Assembly: GCA_963556145.1 (NCBI GenBank)
Contig: OY744461.1
Span: 1,054,001-1,118,000 of the forward strand
Source: Hygrocybe punicea
Lineage: Eukaryota > Basidiomycota > Agaricomycetes > Agaricales > Hygrophoraceae
Length of the DNA: 64,000 nucleotides
Direction of reading: 5' to 3'
The notes under the pieces are model-generated. The model saw nothing but the letters and a program-made list of their open reading frames with translations. It made no database searches and was not told the origin of the DNA. Below, in pieces: positions 45,399 to 55,035 of the stretch; the stretch's first letter is position 1; each line of letters opens with the position of its first letter. Position numbers and translations under genes: made by a program.

Positions 45399-46674
45399 CA
45401 CCTTTGGTGACTGAATATTCAGTTATATCCAAGACCCCTATCCCTCATGTGATTTCCCGCTGCACACCCTCTTTTTCTATGCCCCATGCATTTTTATTGG
45501 CCGCTATTTTTACCTATGCACATGATTTCCCGTCACGCACCCTTTTTTTATGCTATCTAAACTGATTGGATAAATTTTATTTGTTTTATGATTTGCTGGT
45601 CATTTTTAAGTCAGACATGCAAAGAAAATATATATAACGCTACAAAGTGATAATACAACCCCTCTCATCTAATAGTTGACGGACCCATTATATGAATACA
45701 ATGATAATATATATAAAAGACATAACGAAACGTAACGAAACGAAACGAAACGAAACGAAACGAAATGAAATAACAAGACATAATGAAATAGAAAATAGAA
45801 TAAAAGGAAATACAACTGGTGTATGAATAGAAAGATAAAGAAATGGACGAACGACCGGTGACCCTCCACTCCCAGTAGTCCAGCAACTGAGTCCCACCCG
45901 AAAAATATAGCGCTCGCCCCTAGTTGAAACGGAGTGATGCTCAACATCACCCCCGGCCCATCCATCCTCCAGACGAATTCGTTGTCAAACGATTGCAGCA
46001 GATAGTAGTAAGGAACGGCTAGATTTAGACCGTCTTATCTACATGCCAATTATTCAGTAATGGTGAAAATTGAATATAAATATAAGAAGTTACTTAGCGG
46101 TTTGGTTTTTCTTGAGTTTTTCTTGAAGGGAGGATGGAGTGACCATTCATAGCGTCGGATAGATTTTTTTACGATTTATTGCATAGTGGCATAGCAAGAA
46201 AAAGGAGTGGAGCACTACAGAACCATAGTGGCAGACTAGAGGAAAGAAAAGACGGATCGTGCAAATGTACAGCTATGACCCTGGAAAACACGTGACCGGC
46301 ACATGTTTTCTCATGTGACCTGAGTAAACGGTCTAGACCAAATAAGCATTGGTACTATTGCAGATCTGTACCCGATACAGCTTCAAGACCCTGAAGAACC
46401 AAGGGAATGGTAAAATCCCGATTTGATCAATCATACAACCTTAAATCGAATTTGAAATACATCATCCCAATATAGCAAGGCCAGGGCTAGTTTAGTTCTG
46501 GACCCACAGGGACCTATTGTGACACAATGTCCCACATTAGTATTGCTTGACCCACCATTCCGGTTCCCCCACAAATATTTTCCCTTAACGTCTCCTGTTA
46601 CATCAACTGCACCGCTATTCCGCTCAGCGCTTCAGCACTACCAGACGCCCATATACCGTAATCCATATCATACT
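45399..46674. other. non-coding part of the retrotransposon
   Basis: AT-rich, with a pentanucleotide repeat (CGAAA)n at about 45728-45765. A GC-richer patch at 45840-45970 has no recognisable gene. No tRNA or snRNA seen. Confidence 0.45.
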
Positions 46675-47241
46675 ATGACATCATACTCCAGTCCTTCACC
46701 TTCTCCATCTATGGATATTCCTCTACGCCGTCTCGATTTATCACGCTTATTCGATACTCCCACCGAATACGATACGGACTTTTTTACCAAACCAACTAGT
46801 CCCGCTCAGACACCACCGCTACCCCCTTCGGAATCTGACGAATACATCGATTTCGAATCTGTGAACGTACGAGGTGTTGACTGTCCGCCGCCAGACGATT
46901 TCGACTTTTTCATGGATAGTCTTCCCAACTTTCCTATGCCACCCGCCACCGTCCCTTCGCAATCTGTACCCTTAGACCCGGAGTTTAGAGAATGGCTCGA
47001 ATCGCCTCCTTCATTTTCCACAAATCGTAACCACCCAACTTCCTCTCGCCGCAATCGTTTCGAACGCCCTGCAATTCCGGCATTACTTCCTAAGCCGCTA
47101 CAAAAGAAGCGCACTCGCCCTAAGTACCACCTCAAGGCGCTACTAAATGCTACGAAGAAGAACATGGATCGGTTAAAGGCAGAAGGAGTTGATGTACAAG
47201 ATTGGGAGGAATTCTTGGGAAAGATGAAGAAGAAGTTATAA
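46675..47241 (+). CDS. third ORF of the retrotransposon, about 188 aa
   Basis: The open frame runs from ATG 46519, but MTSYSSPSPSPSMDIPLRRL at 46675 is a more natural start. The product is Pro/Ser-rich and acidic in the first two thirds (DFESVNVRG, DDFDFFMDSLPNF), then strongly basic (LQKKRTRPKYHLKALL) and ends EFLGKMKKKL. No signal peptide or membrane segment, so an envelope role is unlikely; possibly a host-derived or nucleic-acid-binding accessory protein. Its last 40 nt begin a 141-bp tandem duplication. It lies between Pol and the 3' LTR in the same orientation. Confidence 0.55.
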   Translation: MTSYSSPSPSPSMDIPLRRLDLSRLFDTPTEYDTDFFTKPTSPAQTPPLPPSESDEYIDFESVNVRGVDCPPPDDFDFFMDSLPNFPMPPATVPSQSVPLDPEFREWLESPPSFSTNRNHPTSSRRNRFERPAIPALLPKPLQKKRTRPKYHLKALLNATKKNMDRLKAEGVDVQDWEEFLGKMKKKL

Positions 47242-47475
47242 GAATAGTAATAATGTAAAAGCTTCTTCTCAGATTAAAAAGTTGTTTTCTTTTGGTTTCA
47301 ACTGGGGACAGTTGATTTAATTGTGTTGTGCGGAGTACGAGATTGGGAGGAATTCTTTGGAAAGATGAAGAAGAAGTTAAAAGAATAGTAATAATGTAAA
47401 AGCTTCTTCTCAGATTAAAGAGTTGTTTTCTTTTGGTTTCAACTGGGGACAGTTGATTTAATTGTGTTGTGCGGA
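47195..47475. repeat. 141-bp tandem duplication before the 3' LTR
   Basis: ATTGGGAGGAATTCTT starts at 47201 and again at 47342. Both copies run through AAAGATGAAGAAGAAGTTA and GGGGACAGTTGATTTAA to GTTGTGCGGA. The first copy includes the third ORF's end. Differences are few. Confidence 0.85.
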
Positions 47476-48883
47476 TGTCATGACCCCAAGTGTTTTTGGG
47501 TGTAATGTCATGGGTTTACCATCGGACCACGGACTTAGATATTTAAGTGCAACACTATGGATGCACACCTACACTCATTAGTACCCATTCTATGCCTTTC
47601 CACATTACGCATGCTAGTGAACAGACACAAATAGCATATATGCTTACCTTTATATCATTTATTATGGCTTCACTAGTAATGCCCAGACCTAGCCGTTTAT
47701 GTATGGTGCACAGAGGCACATCCCCCACTCATTAGTATTTATTATATATTTCTCTGTATTGCGCGTGCAAGGAGACAAGCCCAACTAGCATTGTTACCTA
47801 TATTAGCAATAATGGATTGATTACAAATCTTGTTTACTTGTATTGATCAAAAGCGGCTCAGCTAGATAATGGGAAATGATTAGATAAGATGTGAACAAGA
47901 GGATGATAAGATAATGATAAGATAGGATGCATCAGAGAGTGATTGTGATATTCTGCTTACATAAAGACAATGGTCTATTGTTCTGAGCAGTCTATTGTTC
48001 TAAACAGTCCAAATGGAGATAGAGCCCATTGTTCACAGCCTCTTTGATGCCATCCATTGTTCTCATGACTCAGTCCTATTGTTCTCACTTTCCCATTGTT
48101 CTCAGTCCCCCATTGTTCTCCAACAGTATAAATAGGGCCCCCAAATTCCAGTAGTCAGTAGGATTTCCCCCCTCACCACTCAGTAGTCACTCTCAGTTGG
48201 GTTCACACAGTGTGATCCCTCATTCTCTTAGTACTAGTAGTTACTCATTGTAGTAGCTAGTGCTTGCAATCCAGTCTAGTTCACTCTTATTCTATCATTC
48301 CCTGAGTTCCCCTTGTCATCAAGGAGAATTCACCCAGTTCACTCAGTTCAATCAATTCATTAGTCAGCATTAGTCAGCTAGATACATTTCTAAGGTTAAG
48401 GTTTCATCCTAAATAGATACACTTCTAAGGTTAAGGTTTCATCCTAAACAAAAAACAGAGTATTCAAAAGGTATTAAAGATATCCCTGAACTAGTAGCCA
48501 ATGTGCGTTTGAAGCTTCGGATTTAAGTCAGATATTATAATACCCAGAGATACTCTTGATTGAATAGGCCCTGTAGCCAAAACTGTCCATATTCAACTGG
48601 TGAATATTGTTATCAGTATTCATTAGTTCATATTTTTATATTCTAGTAGTGAATATTAGTATTTTCAGTACATCACACACCCAATTGCTATTCATACCTA
48701 CTCAAAGTCTCAATTCTTAATTGAAGAGACCTCACTATTACATTCTATTGATTCATATAGTACATATACCCACAAACCCCTTCCTGATAGGTTATTTAGA
48801 TATTAAAAACCCACGAACAACAAGAAGATACCTGAACAAAGTCAACTCCGGTAATTCTTGGTGAAACAAACATTCACATAACA
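47476..48883 (+). repeat. 3' LTR
   Basis: 1408 bp, same length as the 5' LTR and, by eye, the same sequence in the stretches compared. Confidence 0.95.
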
Positions 48884-49125
48884 CCGTACCCGTACCCGGC
48901 AGTACCCGTACCTGCAACCCGCGCGGGTTACCCGTACCCGTGTCATTGCCTACTCCCAGAAGATATTCATTCATTCATTCAATGTCTTACAGAAAAGCTT
49001 CAGTGAAATAAATAGTCCATTTTTCATGATACAGTATTGATAGTCAGAGATCTACATGAATGGTAAGGAAAATGTAATGGCACAAGAAAAGAAAATGAGA
49101 TGGGCAAGGCATGAGACCAACAAAG

Positions 49126-52100
49126 CTACAGAAATATCTTTCCTTCTATAAATTGGCCTGCTGCCACATCTAGCTTCTGAGCCAAACGCAGTGACCTTCC
49201 ATGCCTCGGAATGGATTCGTACCACTTGCCAGCAGTCCTGCATGGGGCCTTGTTCTGCCAGATGAGTTCAAGACATTTCTGAAACCAGTCCTCAGCAGCA
49301 GGAGTCCAGTGGCCAACGTTGAAAAGACTCTTCTGCCAAGTCAAGTGCTTTGGCCACCAGGAAAGATGGGAGACCTGCTGGTTCGATCCTTCATCACATT
49401 GAATTAATACATGACCCACTGAATCCAGAGAGGGGTGGGTACCTACCAGTATAAACTCTGTATATGCCACATATGAGGTCAAGCTCATTGTCATTGAGGA
49501 TATCGTCACAGAAAATGGTGTCATCTGTAAAATGGAATATTTGTCCCTCGGAGGAGGCGACATCGGAGGGGCCAGTAAGAATGCATCCGGAGCCAATGAA
49601 TTCCATTGCGAGGCGCCAGACAATACCACCCTTGAGGATGGCTGCACGTGCACGTGAAGAACGGAGAAAATGGTCCCAAGTAGGGCAGGTCAAGGGTATG
49701 CAATACCCCCAGGGGTTAAGAGTACGGGTACCACGGGTTAAGGGTACGAGTCCAGCCTCAGAATACCCGCAGTACCCACACGGGTATGGGCTGTATTTTT
49801 TTTGGGAGAAGAAACATCAAAAACTCAATTTTTGGGGTATTTTTTGCTATTTTTGAGGGATATAATGAGAATCATTGCTTGTAAAAATATGTGAAAATGC
49901 TCTCAACACTCCCCACGGTATTCTAAACATTGTGTTCCTTTACACTAAAGGGATCTGACCAGTATTCCGTCCACAATAATCATCAAAACCACCAAAAACA
50001 GGTAAAAATGGGGTATTTTGCATGTTTTTGAGGGATATAATGAGAATCATTGCTTGTAAAAATATGTAAAAATGCTCTCAACACTCTCCACACTATTCTG
50101 AACATTGTGTACCTTTATACTTAAGGGATCCGGCCAGTATTCCGTCCACAATAACCATAAAAACCACCAAAAACAGGTAAAAATGGGGTATTTTGCATGT
50201 TTCTTCCTGTACCCCTGCAAAACCTGTGCCATACCCGTACTTTTGGCCTCGGGTACGTACCCGTGACGGGTACGGGTCCGAGTACAGCCCCAGAGCACTG
50301 CGGGTGTACCCCTGACCGGCCCTAGTCCCAAGCCGCTTCATAAGTGGCATAATCAGCAGCATCAGGCTGATAACCGATTGGATGCACACCAAGAGAGACG
50401 GGAGGTGGTGGAGGGCCTGTTGGTGGAGGTGAAAATGCATGGCAAGGATTAAGAGTATTGAACGGAATTCCTTGTCCCATGAGATACCGAACAGCTTCTG
50501 TAATATCTCTGCACGAGCGGAGGCATTGTATAGCAGTAACCGGACTATCTACTGCGAGCAGCCAATCAATACCCTTGGTAGCCTTCGTAGCATAAATGAA
50601 ATATAATTTTTTCGCTGTATTGCCTACCATGTCATTCGGCTCAATTGTCAGATAATGGTCCTGTCTTTCACGCAATGGAAAAAGACTGGATGAACTGAGA
50701 TCCCATGGCATGGCTGATGAGCTGTCCACTGGTTCATGGAGTAGACATGTGACGAAGTTGAAGATTGGGTCCTTGTATTTTGAAGCCACTTGAGGGCGAG
50801 GGTCCTGCAAAATATTGAGAGTCCGTTCCCATTCAGCATCCGACGGTGTAGGACCCTCAAAGTAGGTAGTGTCGTCCCAATCAAATCCAAAACGATCATA
50901 AAGATGGCTGTCAAGCGTGCTTAGAAATTTAGGAGCTGCAGCATCCGTGTGGTGGTTGCCAACACCATGAATAGACAGTACATCTCGCTGCCAGTGTTCT
51001 GCGGGAAGTGGACCTGCCGGTATCGATTGGCTCTCCGTTTGACCAGTGGGTTGCCCCATCTCACCTTCTTCCAAGGCGGGATCATCGTATTCGCCATCAT
51101 AGTTGTCGTTACCAAATGGGTCTTCATTGTCTGGGTGAATTCGGTACAGATATCCCATTCCCGATCAAAAGCATTATACCGCATATGTTCCACTGGCTTT
51201 TCTTCCCAAAGATCCTCTATCTCTCTGAAATTGACTCTTGTTCTGAGGTGAAAGCCATCCATTTCCAGCCAGCGGAAGACAGCAGCCCCTCTCTTCCCTG
51301 GTCCGCGATAGCGCTCACTTTCCTTCTGGCAAGCCAAGTGAGCGGCTTTTTCTTGTGCAGTCTCAATGGCAGCAATTCTCTCGTGGCGTACCGCTTGTCG
51401 AACAAAGAACTCCTGCCAAGTTTCTCCATATTTCTGGTGAGAGCCCGGGTTTGGTTTAGGAAATTTCTCTGGGGAGGGTGTTACATCGACGGTAGTGCCG
51501 GATAGTGTCGGAGGCAACTGCTCAAACTCCCACTGTTGTCATGCAGCCTGGACTTGTGCACTGTTAGGTAAGTATTTTGCCACCTCGGGTTGCGGAGATG
51601 TGCATAGGGGCTTATCGAGGGTGCTCCATACGAACCAGATAGGGATGCAGGCTCTGATAAGTCTTGGGAGGTGTCCTAACCATTTGCATTCATGTACATC
51701 TATGACAATGCCTACTTTCGGAACACTGTCAGTGAAGTCGGCAATTGGTGAATCTCGCAGTTGTTGGACCCACTCTGGGTGGATCTTGGCTTCATCAATG
51801 AGTATCTTCACCAACTTAGGGTCGTCACCATATAGTTCATGATTCGTTATGAAAAATGAGATGCCCATCGAACACCATGCCATCAATGGTATGAAAGCAT
51901 CTCACGACGTCATTGCACACTTTCTGGCAGCATGTTCACGTGTATGAAGGCGGTGGTAGCCATACGTGTGTGGAAGGGGGAAACATTTGGATTCAAGTGA
52001 AAAATAGGCTGGGGCTCGTGCCAGCAATTTCTGAGCGACCACAAAGAGAGCAGTTTCAAGATCACGCCATTTTTGTTGGACAGCAACTGATAATTGGAAG

Positions 52101-52360
52101 CGAATACCAACACGTTCAATAGGTAGTGACTTGTAATTACAAACTAGACGCTGTATTAGTGGATGATCCCATCGGACTGAATGGGGCACAAATGGGAGCT
52201 GTATAAAGTCATTGCAGGCCCAGTTTGTCTTATAGGTCCATTCTGGAGATGGATTGTCGCAGCTGAAGTTGTGGGAACTGGGGAAGGCAGCTAAGGGAAC
52301 TGTGTTTGGGGAGGTGATCACAAAGTTATTGAGGAGGAAGGTTTTGAAGGTTGACTCCAT
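49126..52360 (-). pseudogene. Agaricomycete-specific hypothetical protein, broken by stops and a MITE
   Basis: Minus-strand reading from 52360 (MESTFKTFLLNN) to the stop at 49126; about 850 aa if whole. Recognisable blocks are WTYKTNWACNDF, RWDHPLIQRL, HPEWVQQLRDSPI, RAAILKGGIVWRLA and LICGIYRVYTG, then across an intron (49389-49446) LSWWPKHLTWQ and AAEDWFQKCLELIWQ. I recall a large uncharacterised Agaricomycete family with these blocks; function unknown. Damage: in-frame TGA at 51902-51904 and 51539-51541 (both fit CGA), a one-base loss near 51137-51142 (switch from ICTEF to PDNEDPFGND), and a 644-bp MITE at 49681-50324. Across the MITE the frame is exact: EAAWD then HFLRSSRAR. The start codon is uncertain because the family usually extends further N-terminal. 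Confidence 0.7.
49681..50324. mobile_element. 644-bp hAT-type MITE
   Basis: Ends TAGGGCAGGTCAAGGGTA (49681) and, reversed, TAGGGCCGGTCAGGGGTA (ending 50324). 8-bp target duplication GTCCCAAG at 49673-49680 and 50325-50332. Inside, GTACCCG/CGGGTA words near both ends and an internal direct repeat: TTTTTGAGGGATATAATGAG occurs near 49851 and 50024. Confidence 0.9.
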
Positions 52361-52479
52361 CTGACAGCACTTTTTGAGTTAATAGAACAGGTGCAAAAAA
52401 AATGGTACATACAGAGACGGATGCCAAGGAGGGAAGAATCGGTCGATGTAAGATGGAGCCCAAGGACGAGAAATGATGG

Positions 52480-53610
52480 AACACTGAGCTTGCTGGGACT
52501 TTGTATAGGTGAATGAGAATGGATTGACCGATGGCAGCACCCAAGCCAAGGCCGAAGGGAGTCTAGAGCTCACTGATAGCTTGTATGAGCCAGCGAGTGC
52601 GGAACAAGGGAATGTCTGAGCCAGGGTCCTGGAGCTTGCTGGTACTGTGTACAGGTGAATGAGAACGTAGTAAGCATGCCTGAATGAAGATTTGGCTGAG
52701 AGCCTGCATGTATTGTATGGGCGAATGAGGATGGGCATCTAAGCCAAGAGGGCCTGGAGCTCGCTGGTACTTTGTATGGGCAAACGAGAATGTAGTAAGC
52801 GTGCCCGATGTGACGGCGAGTTCAGTTGTAGACCTGAAACGGGAATCTACGAAAGTGGTGATCAGCTAAGAAGTGATCAGAGGAGTTTAGTGTCTATGTA
52901 GTCTAGTCAATCCAACCCGAATCCAGGGTTCTGGATCAGAGGGGAAGTGAAGAGAGTGGAGTACGAAGACTGATGAGATGATACGAAGCGAGGACTAAGA
53001 AATAGAACTGAAGGGATGCAATATGATATGGTGGGATATGATAATATATATATGATGGGATGTAATATGGATATGATAATGGTTGTAGTATAAGGGTACA
53101 TCTTTTATACTACTGGGAGTGATCCTGTGCTATAGTAACCATGTACTACAAGTGAAGGCTGTAACTGATGGGAGAGGAGTGGAGCGGAGTATAGGAGGAA
53201 TGATGCTATGTACTAAGTAATGGGAAACGAAGATATATCATATGTAACTATATACGTACTGATTCCGGGTCGTTAGAGACATCGCATCTTGAGTATGAAT
53301 GATTCCGGAGGCAGAATCTGGAGTGGAATCGATGGAGAGAACCGGAATCAGGCGGAATCGACGGTATATGAATGGGAATGGATGGGGATGATGTGGGATA
53401 TGAAGAGGATTCGGGTCCAGAGGGCCCGGAGCCTCTACACCGAATGAAGATTTGCCTGGAGCCCACGTGTACTTTGTACAGGCGAACGAGGATGGATTGA
53501 GGGAACGAGGGAGCGCCTGAGCCAAGATAAAAGCTCGCTTGTACTTTGTACAGGTGAACAATGAGTCTCTAGGAATACTCACTAGTACTTTGTACAGGTG
53601 AGCGATGACA
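52480..53610. repeat. diverged tandem repeat, GAGCTYGCTGG...TTTGTA unit
   Basis: GAGCTTGCTGGGACTTTGTA, GAGCTTGCTGGTACTGTGTA, GAGCTCGCTGGTACTTTGTA and similar blocks, each followed by GGTGAATGAGAA or GGCGAACGAGGA words, recur near 52488, 52630, 52757, 53460, 53532 and 53580. Minus-strand frames here (CTKYK-type) are by-products. Between copies, 53020-53100 is TATA/GATATG-rich. Confidence 0.7.
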
Positions 53611-53670
53611 AACAGTAAATACAAAATAATTATATATGTGACACTACTACTGATACATTTTGGTTTCCAG

Positions 53671-54932
53671 ATCGTAAACGGCGGGACTACATGGTACTTG
53701 ACACCCGATTTGACATAGATGCTGAGCAGAATAGGAAGATACCTTATCCATGTGATGATGATGAGAGGAGTGAATGGACGGATATGCAAAGGGCTTATGC
53801 AAGCCGTGCACGTGTGCCATTGGACAGTATTGACTTTGCCCACATGGTATGGTGTTTTAAATCTGATATTAGAGCTGCATATTTGATGTTCTTTTGTTAG
53901 GTATCGGAGCTCTATGATGACGATGGCGTAAAGAAGAAAGGTAGTTATGTGGTTATGGATGAGAAAATTTTTGATCAGTCTGTGTGTTCTTGAGAATTCC
54001 CAGTCTACTAACTAATGTACATTTTTTTACAGGAAAGAGGTCCGACTTAATTGCTTGGATGGCTCAGTAAATGTTTTTGTCTGGGGAGATATGCCGCTGC
54101 AGATGCGTTCCTCATTGGAACACAACATATGAAACACTTTATTAGTTGAAAGTGGCTCTTCTCTCATTTATACCAATAGTTCTGCCACTCCAAAAGGGCA
54201 CAAATTTCCGGCGATCCACTGCGACATGTACATGCAGAACGGAACACAAGTGAGTAATACCTGTTTTGCAGGGCCCCAATTATATAAAGGAACTAACACC
54301 TCCAACTAGGGAGAAGGTGCTCCGCCTGATGTGCATCCTCACTTCCTTAGATGCAAAGGATGCTCCAAGACCAACTATTATCAACTAGTCCCACGTGTTT
54401 CAAAGGAACTCACAGAACACACCAGGGAGTATGAGAACCTTTGCAATTCGTTTGAGGAGTTCTTCCTGTGGGTTGAAGAAAAGGTACATGCCAGGTTTAC
54501 ATTGTTTTATGTTATTGATATATGCTAATGTAATCATTTCAGTTACTTGAATGGCTTCCTGATGTTTATGAAGACTTGGCCATATTTGCTGATGTTCTCC
54601 CAGGGAAGGCAGCTTCACCTGTTCATCCATTTGGCGGGTTTGTTCTCAATATCAATGTTGTCACACGCTGCCACCGTGACATCAAGGACCTACGTGCATG
54701 CCTAGTTCTTGTCATAGGTGAACATGTAGGTAGAGAGCTGTGCTTGCTGGAGCCAGGCTTAGTGTTACGTTTGCGAAATGGAGACATGGCACTTTTCCCC
54801 TCCGGTAGGATTACTCACTTTAATCTCCACTATATGGGTATTAGAGCATCTATTGTTCTACATTCTGATCATGCTGGGAAGATGTGGGCTGAGGATAGGA
54901 ATGGTTGGATGGGCCATGGATACATGTCATAG
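53671..54932 (+). pseudogene. TET/JBP-type 2-oxoglutarate/Fe(II) oxygenase, 5' truncated
   Basis: Exons 53671-53846, 53901-53983, 54033-54249, 54310-54483, 54543-54932 fit in phase; introns are GT-AG and 53984-54032 has a CTAAC branch site. N-terminal part: YMVLDTRFDIDAEQNRK ... MQRAYASRARVPLDSIDF. Catalytic part: HPFGGFVLNINVVTRCHRDI carries the H-x-D iron ligands (His codon 54672, Asp 54678). RNGDMALFPSGRITHFNLHY has the distal His (54816), with Arg in GIRASIVLHSD for 2-oxoglutarate. This matches the fungal TET/JBP family (oxidises 5-methylcytosine), often found with transposons in Agaricomycetes. Defects: the upstream exons implied by the acceptor at 53669-53670 are missing, replaced by tandem repeats, and TGA at 54130-54132 interrupts (CGA fits). 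An unusual VGRELC replaces the usual GGEL. Confidence 0.75.
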
Positions 54933-55035
54933 AATATAGTGTTAACAGAGACTTGTTTGTTTGTTTATATATGCCACGTAATCGTTGATATTCATTCTTT
55001 GCTCTTTCCACCACCGTCTTCCTTTGTATCTTGTC

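Larger units (their letters stand above)
33830..48883 (+). mobile_element. 15-kb Ty3/gypsy-type LTR retrotransposon, apparently intact
   Basis: Two 1408-bp LTRs (33830-35237 and 47476-48883) start TGTCATGACC and end CACATAACA; I found no difference between them in the stretches compared. Flanking 4-bp duplication CCGT at 33826-33829 and 48884-48887. Order inside: primer-binding site, Gag-protease ORF, Pol ORF (RT, RNase H, integrase, GPY-like, ASCH-like), a third ORF, 3' LTR. Integrase after RT/RNase H defines Ty3/gypsy order. Both large ORFs are uninterrupted, so the insertion is probably very recent. Confidence 0.95.
32902..48952. mobile_element. hAT-type MITE (about 1 kb) split by the LTR retrotransposon
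   Basis: Left part 32902-33829 begins TAGGCAATGACACAGG. Right part 48884-48952 ends GTGTCATTGCCTA. 8-bp target duplication CTCCCAGA at 32894-32901 and 48953-48960. It lies within the hAT transposase gene, whose frame resumes after the right copy. Rejoined length about 993 bp. Subterminal sequence is rich in ACCCG/CGGGT. 33300-33620 has imperfect repeats of words like GGACGCGTTTG and TTTGGGGC. No transposase. Confidence 0.85.
29534..49006 (+). pseudogene. hAT-family transposase gene, decayed and three times interrupted
   Basis: Coding can be followed from ATG 29534 (Ser/Pro-rich N-terminus) to TGA 49004-49006, skipping nested elements 30088-30288 and 32902-48952. Signature parts: BED finger CTFCG (30331) with HRHLMEEH; SFTMDMWSDPNRSPF (catalytic Asp codon 30972); ITLDNASNND (second Asp 31249); LDPSVKLMWF; and VPCERVFSSSKET of the hAT dimerisation region near 32690. 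Introns such as 30889-30942 and 31184-31230 are GT-AG. Eight in-frame TGA codons lie where Arg (CGA) would fit: 29996, 31303, 31507, 31845, 31887, 32132, 32478 and 32744. One donor reads AT instead of GT near 31346. After the big insertion the frame resumes at 48961 as EDIHSFIQCLTEKLQ. Dead autonomous element; its own inverted ends were not identified. Confidence 0.85.

Noticed and set aside
46519..47241. Envelope gene in the LTR element
   Set aside because: No signal peptide, membrane segment or Cys pattern; the product is acidic then basic and soluble-looking.
49381..49391. tRNA B-box-like GGTTCGATCC
   Set aside because: Lies at an exon edge of the minus-strand family gene and no A box or cloverleaf surrounds it.
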